Source: Myxococcales bacterium (GTDB lineage Bacteria; Myxococcota_C; UBA6777). From it: DNA of 10,554 nucleotides. The notes under the pieces are model-generated. The model was not told where the DNA came from and searched no databases. It saw only the letters and a list, made by a program, of their open reading frames with translations. The DNA is taken from NCBI GenBank assembly GCA_027005175.1, contig JALTMC010000800.1:1-10554 (forward strand). Direction: 5' to 3'. Shown in pieces: positions 1 through 6,330 of this stretch (its first letter is position 1; each line of letters starts with the position of its first letter). Position numbers and translations under genes: made by a program.

Positions 1-68
1 GATGTATAAGTAGCCAGTACTTTCTCTGCTTTGTTCCGATAAAAAGTTACAAGCAAACGTTGCCAGGA

Positions 69-177
69 GTTCTCGAAAAAAACAGCTTCCCGGTGACGGA
101 GACCTCCGCCCAGAGTTGCTCTACTGTGTTGGTGCTCATGTTCTCGAAAAAAAACAGCTTCCCGGTGACGGAGACCT
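69..177. repeat. Pair of 37/38-bp direct repeats
   Basis: Two near-identical copies lie at 69-105 and 140-177, separated by 34 bp of unrelated sequence. Each begins GTTCTCG, runs through an A-tract and continues AACAGCTTCCCGGTGACGGA to GACCT. The only difference is the A-tract length, 7 versus 8. The copies are offset by 72 bp from the AACAGC onward, so they stay in the same reading frame; frame 3 is open from the left edge to a TGA at 216-218, but its Cys-rich translation does not look like a real protein. Dimensions resemble a CRISPR repeat-spacer unit, yet no third copy, leader or cas gene is visible. A duplicated or dispersed intergenic element is more likely. Confidence 0.8.
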
Positions 178-195
178 ATAGGCACTCTTGTGTAG

Positions 196-604
196 TGGCT
201 TGTTTTTGTAGCCTCTGAGATAGCTCTGGAAGGTATTGGCTCCAATGACAACACTGCGACAAAGGGGTTGAGCCGAGCGGCAGAAGTTCCGAGAGATGAG
301 TCCCCTACCCTTGTTGTGGAGGCTTTCTGCTCACATAAAAGAAAACAGCCCATTTTGATGGAAGAGTGAAGAAAGGTTCGAAGGATCAGACAATCCCAAC
401 ACGCCTCTTCTCGCGAAGGAAAAGCGCATTCAAGAGGCGAAGATAAAACAAGATATTCTTGACAGAAAGGTAAAAAGCTGAAAAGAAACCCCCTTAAGTG
501 GTATGGTACAGGTCAGCCTACACAATGACTCGCAGAGGAGGCTAGCACGGGCAGTAGGTGAAGTCAAGCTACTATCAAAAAATTTTTTTGACAAAAAAGT
601 ATAG
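196..604 (+). pseudogene. Possible decayed coding sequence, unidentified
   Basis: No intact ORF is present, but two overlapping frames give protein-like translations. Frame 1 is open from 196 to a TGA at 367-369 and includes GLSRAAEVPRDESPTLVVEA and HKRKQPILMEE. Frame 2 is open from 359 to a TGA at 479-481 with a charged, helix-like sequence ending KEKRIQEAKIKQDILDRKVK-S. The same frame then stays open to a TAG at 602-604, including MVQVSLHNDSQRRLARAVGE. One single-base loss near 357-367 would fuse the first two pieces. No start codon with a convincing ribosome binding site was found for any piece, and I do not recognise the family. Chance open frames remain possible: each piece is only 40-58 codons. 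Confidence 0.25.
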
Positions 605-734
605 AGTGGGGCTAGCATTTGACTGGCTGAATCGATAAAATGGGGGAGGAAAGCAGACGGTGGGAACTTTCCCTACTGTATGTTGACAAAGTACAGACGG
701 GAAGAGAACACACCAGAAGAAACAGATTCCTCCC
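605..734. other. Intergenic stretch, nothing supported
   Basis: I find no gene or RNA here. A TTGACA hexamer occurs at 683-688, but what follows 16-18 nt downstream (around AGAACAC) is a poor -10, so I do not call a promoter. The stretch leads directly into the 31-bp repeat array. Confidence 0.5.
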
Positions 735-920
735 CAACCTGATTCTTCATAGTTCAGGCGAAGCCCAACCTGATTCTTCATGGTTCAGGCGAAGCCCAAC
801 CTGATTCTTCATGGTTCAGGCGAAGCCCAACCTGATTCTTCATAGTTCAGGCGAAGCCCAAGATGATTCTTCATAGTTCAGGCGAAGCCCAAGATGATTC
901 TTCATAGTTCAGGCGAAGCC
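735..920. repeat. Tandem array of six 31-bp repeats
   Basis: Six uninterrupted 31-bp units start at 735, 766, 797, 828, 859 and 890. The shared core is TGATTCTTCAT-R-GTTCAGGCGAAGCC. Units 1 and 4 are identical, as are 2 and 3 (one A-to-G change) and 5 and 6 (AACC replaced by AAGA). In units 1-4 CCTGA and TCAGG form inverted pentamers 11 nt apart within a unit and 10 nt apart between units. The period is not a multiple of three and both strands carry stops across it, so it is not coding. It ends 37 bp before the protease start, placing it in that gene's promoter or 5' leader region. A period of 31 bp is close to three helical turns, so each unit would face the same side of the DNA. Confidence 0.95.
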
Positions 921-957
921 CGACCTCAACTTCTTCTGGCAGCAAAGGGAAGACACC

Positions 958-2931
958 TTGAAATCAGAAGCCCTGTTGCTCCTTCAGAAATCGACGGAAC
1001 CGTCCGATTCATCGTCATGGGCGGGGACGAAGTCTGTGAGTACAAGTTTGCTCAGGGCTGAGTCCCCCTCATCTCTCCTTGGTTCACCAGACCCTGTATT
1101 GGAGTCGCTTCCCTCCCGAGAGAAGGAGAGGTCACCAGACCCTGTATTAGAGTCGCTTCCCTCCCGAGAGAAAGAGAGGTATGGGTCTACCCCCAAGGAA
1201 AGCTCCACTCCTTGGAGTGATTACAACCCTCCTTTCGAGATCGGTGATGAGTCTTCTGATGAGGATGGTTTGCAAGAGGGTCAAACTCGTGACGGAGATC
1301 TGGTCTTTGATCCACCTGCTTTTCTTCAGCTCCCTCTTCGTGTCCAAAGCCACAAGAGCAGGCTGCCCACAACAACCATCCCTCCCAATCGCAGCTACCA
1401 CTTTCGGGGAAATTACCGCCGTTTTCTGATATTTCTCTTCCTCAGCCTTGCAGCCACGAGCCCTATCATTTACTGGATAGCTTCCCTATTGCGAGTCACC
1501 CAGCCTTTGCAGACCATGCTCTTCTCCATCACAGCGATTTGGGGGATCGCTTGTGGAGCTTTCTATCTTGGGTCCTATAGCAAACGCAGCATCTCGGTGG
1601 ACCATTTCGGGATATACTACGAAGATGAACTCCGAACCTTTTATGTGACATGGCCCGATATCAGGTCCATCCACCTACACGCTGTGGAAGCTTTTTTTAA
1701 TCCGTATCCACTCTGCTATGTCAGACTTGTCACTCGGTCGGGGCATGAACTCGCATTTGCAAACTTTGGCCCACACCTCTACGGTATCCAGCGCAATGTT
1801 TCTTTTGGCAATCCGGCCTATCCCATCATTGATGTTCGCGATGCAGACTTCCTGCTCGCCCTACTTGTACAACAAGTGGGACCCGGAGAACAAACACCCG
1901 ATCTCGAACGGCTTCGGTACCGCGCCATCAATGAGATGGAGATCGAAGAAGAAAAGCTCCTCTCCAAAACTTGGCCCAAAGAAGCTAACAAGAACCCAAA
2001 GCAATGGATGGGTCTTTGGGCAATGTTTGGAAAGATCGGAGTCAAGTGGCTTCCACAAAGTGCCAAGTTTTTGCTCCAAACCATCAAACCGGGCTATGTT
2101 GGGGTCTCCATCGGCCTGTACGCGCTCTTCTTTCAGTGGCAATTCGCCCTGGTCCTCGCCATGCTCTTGGTGGGACATGAGCTTGGACATGTCTGGTCGA
2201 TGTACCGGGCTGGCATGCGGATTCGAGGAGTCTATTTGATCCCGTTCTTTGGCGCAGCCACCGTCACAGAAGACACCTGGCCTTCCTGGAATGCGCTTGC
2301 CCAAGTGAGCCTCGCAGGCCCTCTCTGGGGTGCCTACCTCACAGCCATTTGTTTCTTCTTATATATCCTCTTTCCCACACCGTTCTGGTTGATGGCCACA
2401 GTGCTTGGTGCACTTCTCAACCTGCTGAACTTACTTCCCGTTCAGCCACTGGATGGTGGTCGAATCCTTCACGCCATCGCATACTCACTCCGGACTTCAG
2501 CAGGTTTTGCCCTACCCATCACCGTTCTCGGAGGCGCAATGGTGCTCAGCCTATCGCTAGAGATGTTGCTGCTTTTTATCCTGACAGCCATCGGTATCGC
2601 AGAGTTTTTTCGCGAATATATGTATATGCAAAGAGCTGAAAAACTCGCGCTCTTACGCAACAGAACGGATTTCTCAGGTCGCGATGTCTTGCTTCTTAAA
2701 AGCATCACAGGCATCAACTTTGGACTCAACAGTTCCCCCCAAGCACTCGACCGAGAAAAAACTCTCCTCAAACGTCTTCGTATGCTACTCAACGCACCGC
2801 CCATGACACCCAAACAAATGCTCCGAATCGGCCTCGCCACAATGAGTATTGCGACCATCCTCTTTGGTTTCCTCCTTTTTATCACAGTGATCAACCCCAA
2901 CACCCAGTGGGCACTTGAACTATTTAAATAG
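958..2931 (+). CDS. Site-2-protease-like M50 membrane zinc metalloprotease
   Basis: The 657-residue product is a polytopic inner-membrane protein. The zinc site is HELGH at residues 407-411 (His407, Glu408, His411). The partner motif NLLPVQPLDGG lies at 491-501 with Asp499 as the likely third ligand, and SLAGPLWG fits the conserved GP segment of the family. Residues 1-150 are Ser/Pro/Glu-rich and disordered, with a duplicated 16-residue unit. A transmembrane pair follows (about 156-178 and 187-206), then a soluble beta-rich segment (about 213-270) resembling a bacterial PH-like domain, then the M50 helices and a last helix near 621-645. The start is TTG, 7 nt after AAAGGGA; GTG at 1036 after GGGGA is an alternative. 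M50 enzymes cleave substrates within or near the membrane, but the substrate here is unknown. The gene is separated from lysS by a strong promoter, so it is probably its own transcription unit. The family call is firm; the function is not. Confidence 0.9.
   Translation: MKSEALLLLQKSTEPSDSSSWAGTKSVSTSLLRAESPSSLLGSPDPVLESLPSREKERSPDPVLESLPSREKERYGSTPKESSTPWSDYNPPFEIGDESSDEDGLQEGQTRDGDLVFDPPAFLQLPLRVQSHKSRLPTTTIPPNRSYHFRGNYRRFLIFLFLSLAATSPIIYWIASLLRVTQPLQTMLFSITAIWGIACGAFYLGSYSKRSISVDHFGIYYEDELRTFYVTWPDIRSIHLHAVEAFFNPYPLCYVRLVTRSGHELAFANFGPHLYGIQRNVSFGNPAYPIIDVRDADFLLALLVQQVGPGEQTPDLERLRYRAINEMEIEEEKLLSKTWPKEANKNPKQWMGLWAMFGKIGVKWLPQSAKFLLQTIKPGYVGVSIGLYALFFQWQFALVLAMLLVGHELGHVWSMYRAGMRIRGVYLIPFFGAATVTEDTWPSWNALAQVSLAGPLWGAYLTAICFFLYILFPTPFWLMATVLGALLNLLNLLPVQPLDGGRILHAIAYSLRTSAGFALPITVLGGAMVLSLSLEMLLLFILTAIGIAEFFREYMYMQRAEKLALLRNRTDFSGRDVLLLKSITGINFGLNSSPQALDREKTLLKRLRMLLNAPPMTPKQMLRIGLATMSIATILFGFLLFITVINPNTQWALELFK
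1084..1179 (+). repeat. In-frame 48-bp tandem duplication in protease gene
   Basis: Two adjacent 48-bp units (1084-1131 and 1132-1179) each encode SPDPVLESLPSREKER. They differ at only two bases, TTG/TTA (Leu) and AAG/AAA (Lys), both silent third positions. That pattern supports translation of this frame and hence an upstream start such as the TTG at 958. Confidence 0.95.
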
Positions 2932-2954
2932 CTTCACTATTTAGCTTCACTATT
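2929..2954. repeat. 13-bp tandem duplication over the stop codon
   Basis: TAGCTTCACTATT occurs twice back to back (2929-2941 and 2942-2954). The first copy begins with the TAG stop of the protease gene. It has no obvious function and no hairpin-plus-T-run terminator follows it. Confidence 0.85.
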
Positions 2955-2980
2955 GATGCTGCAAACTTTGAACGCTTGTG

Positions 2981-3009
2981 TTGACATTACGTAGTAATGT
3001 GAGTATGCT
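2981..3009 (+). promoter_or_regulatory. Sigma70-type promoter for the lysS-lolCD cluster
   Basis: A consensus -35 (TTGACA, 2981-2986) is followed after exactly 17 bp by TATGCT (3004-3009), a 4/6 match to the -10 consensus. Transcription would begin near 3016, about 175 nt before the lysS ATG. This is the best promoter match I found in the window and lies in the only sizeable gap ahead of lysS. Confidence 0.7.
2984..3000. promoter_or_regulatory. Perfect inverted repeat, probable repressor operator
   Basis: ACATTAC-GTA-GTAATGT is a perfect 7-bp inverted repeat with a 3-nt centre. It begins in the last three bases of the -35 hexamer and fills most of the -35/-10 spacer. A dimeric repressor bound there would block RNA polymerase. 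The spacer is a normal 17 bp, which argues against MerR-type activation of an over-long spacer. I cannot assign the regulator: no regulator gene lies in the window, and the site does not clearly match an operator consensus that I know. Confidence 0.6.
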
Positions 3010-3096
3010 GCGTTCGCCTCGTCAGGGCCTGCTTTTCCACTAGCCAGCCCCCCCCGAATCAAGGCCAGTATTCAACTCCACTTTGGACACGTTTCG

Positions 3097-3145
3097 ACAG
3101 CAAATGATGACACGAATAATTTGCTGTAACAGGTGTCTTCGACAC
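3097..3145 (+). promoter_or_regulatory. Two stem-loops in the lysS leader
   Basis: A 9-bp inverted repeat, ACAGCAAAT (3097-3105) and ATTTGCTGT (3119-3127), encloses a 13-nt loop. Five bases later GTGTC-TTC-GACAC (3133-3145) forms a second compact hairpin. Both would lie in the predicted lysS leader RNA, 48-96 nt before the ATG. Neither is followed directly by a T-run, so they do not look like an intrinsic terminator or attenuator, and I recognise no known riboswitch or T-box core. An mRNA stability element or DNA binding sites are equally possible. Confidence 0.4.
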
Positions 3146-3192
3146 AGGCAGCTTTTGCGCCGCACCGTAAGAGATGGAATGTTTTTTTTGAT

Positions 3193-4773
3193 ATGAGTAA
3201 AAGAGAAGAACTCCCAGAACAAGTCCGCCATCGTATGGATAAAGCTGATCAACTCATCGAGTTGGGAGGGAATCCGTATCGCAACGACTTTAAACCAACA
3301 GCCACATCTTCCGACGTAAAGACCTATTACCACTGGGCACCGAGTGGTGAAGTCGACAAAGATGGCCATCCCGTCATGCGTGCAGGTCGAAATGTTGGAC
3401 GAAAACCTGGAAAGGAAAGATTCTCTCTTGCAGGACGTATTATCTTGTTTCGCTCCTTTGGAAAAGCAGCCTTTGCCAAGCTACGAGACAGAGATGGAGA
3501 CCTACAAGTCTATGTCCGAAAAGACCGTGTTGGTGACGAGGCTTTTGCAAGGTTTCAACTCTGTGACCTCGGTGACATCCTCGGCGTCACAGGGAGCTGT
3601 TTCCTTACCAAAACCGGCGAATTAACCCTAATGGTTGACCATGTCGAGATCCTGACCAAAGCCCTGCGACCACTACCTGAAAAGTTTCAAGGTCTCAAGG
3701 ACATCGAAAAACGCTACCGTCAACGGTATGTTGATTTGATCGCCAACCCAGATGTCGCCGATCTGTTTCGCAAGCGTTCGCAGATCATTCAGGCCATTCG
3801 ACGATACCTCGACGAGCAATCATTTCTCGAAGTAGAGACCCCTATGATGCATCCATTAATTGGAGGGGCAGCGGCCAAGCCATTCACAACGCATCACAAC
3901 GCACTCGACCGCCCCTTGTTCATGCGAATCGCACCTGAACTCTATCTGAAGAGACTCTTGGTGGGTGGCCTTGAGAGAGTCTATGAGATCAATCGCAACT
4001 TCCGAAACGAAGGGATGAGCACCCAGCATAACCCTGAGTTTACGATGCTTGAATTCTACATGGCCTATGCCACCTTTGAAGATATGATGTGTCTCACAGA
4101 AGACATGATATCCAAAGTCGCCAAAGAAGTCTGTGGAACAACAGTGTTACCGTACCAGGACGCAGTCATTGACTTCACACCACCCTGGCGTCGCATGACG
4201 ATGAAAGAGAGTATCGTCGAGGCCTGGAACAAAACATGGGGTCCAGCCAACAACCAAGAGCCCATCACCGAAGAGATACTCGATGATGCCGAGAAGTTAG
4301 CGAACTTGGTCCATGCCAACTTTGCCCCCAAAGAAGGGGACAACCCACTCGCTGGGATGGAGTATGGCGAGCAGATCGGCTTCTTGTTTGAAGAGATCGC
4401 AGAAGACGGGCTGATTCAACCCACCTTTATCACAGGGTATCCCACGGCAATTAGCCCTCTGGCCCGGCTAAATGAAGAAAACTCGGAATACACCGATCGG
4501 TTTGAGTTCTTCATCTACGGTCGAGAGCTTGGCAACGCATTTAGTGAACTCAATGATCCAACCGATCAACGGCAGCGCTTCGAACGTCAGATGGAGAAGA
4601 AGGCCGCTGGAGCAGACGAAACAATGGACTACGACGAAGACTACATCACAGCGTTGGAGCATGGTATGCCACCTGCCGCTGGTGAAGGCATCGGAATCGA
4701 CCGCCTCGTGATGTTCCTTTGCAATGCCGCCTCCATTCGAGACGTCATCTTATTTCCATTGTTGAAAAACTAA
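3193..4773 (+). CDS. lysS: Lysyl-tRNA synthetase, class II
   Basis: This cytoplasmic enzyme charges tRNA-Lys with lysine using ATP. With the ATG at 3193 it has 526 residues, slightly longer than the usual ~500. An N-terminal helix (ELPEQVRHRMDKADQLIELG) leads to the NPYRNDF signature, then about 30 charged residues that look like a lineage-specific insert. The anticodon-binding OB-fold spans about 77-165. The catalytic domain carries motif 1 (about 203-221, FLEVETPMM), motif 2 (FRNEGMS at 270-276, then TQHNPEFTMLEFY) and motif 3 (GEGIGIDR at 497-504). I prefer the ATG over an in-frame GTG at 3133 because MSKREELPEQ matches the family start and the GTG lies inside a hairpin; neither has a good ribosome binding site. 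An unusual run of eight T sits 3 nt before the ATG. The stop is 3 nt before lolC, so the two are cotranscribed and probably translationally coupled. Confidence 0.97.
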   Translation: MSKREELPEQVRHRMDKADQLIELGGNPYRNDFKPTATSSDVKTYYHWAPSGEVDKDGHPVMRAGRNVGRKPGKERFSLAGRIILFRSFGKAAFAKLRDRDGDLQVYVRKDRVGDEAFARFQLCDLGDILGVTGSCFLTKTGELTLMVDHVEILTKALRPLPEKFQGLKDIEKRYRQRYVDLIANPDVADLFRKRSQIIQAIRRYLDEQSFLEVETPMMHPLIGGAAAKPFTTHHNALDRPLFMRIAPELYLKRLLVGGLERVYEINRNFRNEGMSTQHNPEFTMLEFYMAYATFEDMMCLTEDMISKVAKEVCGTTVLPYQDAVIDFTPPWRRMTMKESIVEAWNKTWGPANNQEPITEEILDDAEKLANLVHANFAPKEGDNPLAGMEYGEQIGFLFEEIAEDGLIQPTFITGYPTAISPLARLNEENSEYTDRFEFFIYGRELGNAFSELNDPTDQRQRFERQMEKKAAGADETMDYDEDYITALEHGMPPAAGEGIGIDRLVMFLCNAASIRDVILFPLLKN

Positions 4774-4776
4774 GCG

Positions 4777-6315
4777 ATGTTGTACGAGGTCTTAATCGGT
4801 CTGCGGCACCTGAAAGGCAGGAACCGCAGCCATGTCGTCTCACTCCTTACCCTGATCAGTATCCTGGGTGTGTTGGTGGGCGTTTGGGCTCTCACTGTTG
4901 TTCTCTCCGTCTTGAGCGGATTTGGTCAGGACCTACGACAAAAGATTATCGACACCAAACCCAGTATGGAGATCGACAGATACACAGGTGACTTTGTTCA
5001 ACCCAAACGGTTGTGCAAAAAGATAAGCACGGTGAAAGAAGTCAGAGAGTGCTCTCCTTTCATCACCAATGAGATCATGTTGTCTTCCTCCACCAACAAC
5101 GCAGGTGTGTTGTTGCGGGGTATCACGAACAACGCCTCGCGAGTCAAAAAGATCACCAAACAGATGCGGTCTGGAAAGTTTAAGTTTCTGTTTCAACCTC
5201 AACGTATTCCAGCCACACCACAATGGGAGCCCATCTCTGTCAATGACCTCAAGCTGCAGCCACTGATTCGACGCCTGCCTCCAGAGATGAAAGATGCTCT
5301 CTCCCAAAGAAAGACCACAAAAAGAAAGACCACAGCGTCTGGCCAAAAAACGTTGCACAAGAAGCCCGCTCCACCTCGTGATAAGGCAACAACGTCTGGC
5401 CAAAAAACGTTGCACAAGAAGCCTGCTCCATCTCGTATGATGAAGCTCCCGTCTCCTCCGATATTCTCTTCCCCTCCCCTGCAAAAAAGACGTGTTCACA
5501 AACGCAAGATTCCCCGAAAATATCCGGGAATATTATTGGGGAAGGAGCTTGCTCAGAATCTGGGTGTGATGGTGGGAGATGTGGTTCGTGCAGTGTCGCC
5601 CTTGGGTGGAACCCTCACTCCCATGGGTCCAGCCCCAAGAGTGCGAAAGTTCCGGGTTGCAGGTGTATTCAAGACAGGGATGTATGAATTTGATACGAAG
5701 TTTGCTTTTGTAACCTTGAGAAGCGCGCAAAAACTCTTCAAGATGTACGACACTGTTTCAGGCATTGAGTTGGGTGTCACCGATATCTTTCAGACAGGGC
5801 TTATCAAAAAGAAGGTTCGACGCGCCATTGGTGGTGGTCCCTATCGAGTCCGTGACTGGATCGAGATGGACAGTCAACTCTTTGGTGCACTACAGATGGA
5901 AAAGTATGCCATGTTTGTCATACTCACGCTGATCATCCTGGTGGCTTCCTTCAATATTGTCAGCACATTGACCATGGTTGTCTTGGAAAAGACAGAAGAG
6001 ATCGCGATTCTGAAATCAATGGGCGCGACGGGCAGTGGAATCATGAGAGTCTTTATGATTCAAGGTCTTGCGATCGGGGTTATCGGGACCTGCCTTGGAT
6101 TGCTGCTCGGTTGGCGAACCTGTTTGTACTTGATCAACCACCCCATACCGATGGATACAGATGTCTACTACATCGCATCCTTGCCTGTTCAAATGCATCT
6201 CACCGACTTTATCGCCGTAGCTCTTGCCTCCCTCGCCATTAGCTTTTTAGCAACCGTCTACCCGGCCCTTCAAGCTTCGCGGATGAAACCAGTGGAAGGT
6301 CTACAACATGAATAA
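4777..6315 (+). CDS. lolC: Lipoprotein-releasing ABC transporter permease (LolC/LolE family)
   Basis: The 512-residue inner-membrane subunit works with LolD to extract lipoproteins and hand them to LolA. Layout: one N-terminal membrane helix (about 20-46) after the typical LIGLRHL start, a large periplasmic domain, then three C-terminal helices (about 378-402, 426-448 and 478-502) forming the FtsX/MacB-type domain. EEIAILKSMGAT (407-418) is the coupling helix that contacts the ATPase, and the end YPALQASRMKPVEGL is typical of the family. The PGILLGKELAQNLGVMVGD segment (250-268) is also characteristic. It is about 100 residues longer than E. coli LolC/E. Most of the excess is a Lys/Arg/Pro-rich insert at about 176-245 containing duplicated sequence, placed in the periplasmic domain just before PGILLG. 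It is the only permease in the cluster, so a LolC homodimer or a lolE elsewhere are both possible. Confidence 0.93.
   Translation: MLYEVLIGLRHLKGRNRSHVVSLLTLISILGVLVGVWALTVVLSVLSGFGQDLRQKIIDTKPSMEIDRYTGDFVQPKRLCKKISTVKEVRECSPFITNEIMLSSSTNNAGVLLRGITNNASRVKKITKQMRSGKFKFLFQPQRIPATPQWEPISVNDLKLQPLIRRLPPEMKDALSQRKTTKRKTTASGQKTLHKKPAPPRDKATTSGQKTLHKKPAPSRMMKLPSPPIFSSPPLQKRRVHKRKIPRKYPGILLGKELAQNLGVMVGDVVRAVSPLGGTLTPMGPAPRVRKFRVAGVFKTGMYEFDTKFAFVTLRSAQKLFKMYDTVSGIELGVTDIFQTGLIKKKVRRAIGGGPYRVRDWIEMDSQLFGALQMEKYAMFVILTLIILVASFNIVSTLTMVVLEKTEEIAILKSMGATGSGIMRVFMIQGLAIGVIGTCLGLLLGWRTCLYLINHPIPMDTDVYYIASLPVQMHLTDFIAVALASLAISFLATVYPALQASRMKPVEGLQHE
5308..5436 (+). repeat. Nested in-frame tandem duplications in lolC insert
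   Basis: AGAAAGACCACA occurs at 5308-5319 and 5323-5334 (15-bp period). Immediately after, a 57-bp period places near-identical 48-bp segments at 5332-5379 and 5389-5436, each encoding SGQKTLHKKPAP plus flanking residues. Both periods are multiples of three, so the frame is kept. Differences include G/A at 5335/5392, C/T at 5367/5424 (silent, Pro) and C/T at 5374/5431 (Pro to Ser). Confidence 0.9.
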
Positions 6316-6330
6316 AAAAAGGCAGTTGTC

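Noticed and set aside
69-177. CRISPR mini-array
   Set aside because: The repeat and spacer lengths fit, but there are only two copies. No third copy lies up to either side, there is no cas gene, and the repeats contain a variable homopolymer.
479-481. In-frame TGA as selenocysteine or programmed readthrough
   Set aside because: The flanking frame has no start codon or known family, and no selenocysteine insertion element was recognised; decay or chance is simpler.
575-591. TCAAAAAA-T-TTTTTTGA palindrome as a terminator
   Set aside because: The stem is almost only A-T pairs with no loop and no gene upstream to terminate; it is better seen as an A/T tract.
430-781. Minus-strand ORFs of 62 and 68 codons
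   Set aside because: Their translations are Phe/Cys/Ser-rich, start in or run through the A/T tract or the tandem repeats, and have no ribosome binding site.
735-920. CRISPR or protein-coding repeat in the 31-bp array
   Set aside because: The units are contiguous with no spacers, and a 31-bp period shifts frame at each copy with stops on both strands.
3133-3192. GTG at 3133 as the lysS start
   Set aside because: It lies inside a GTGTC-TTC-GACAC hairpin, has no ribosome binding site, and adds 20 residues unlike the family's N-terminus.
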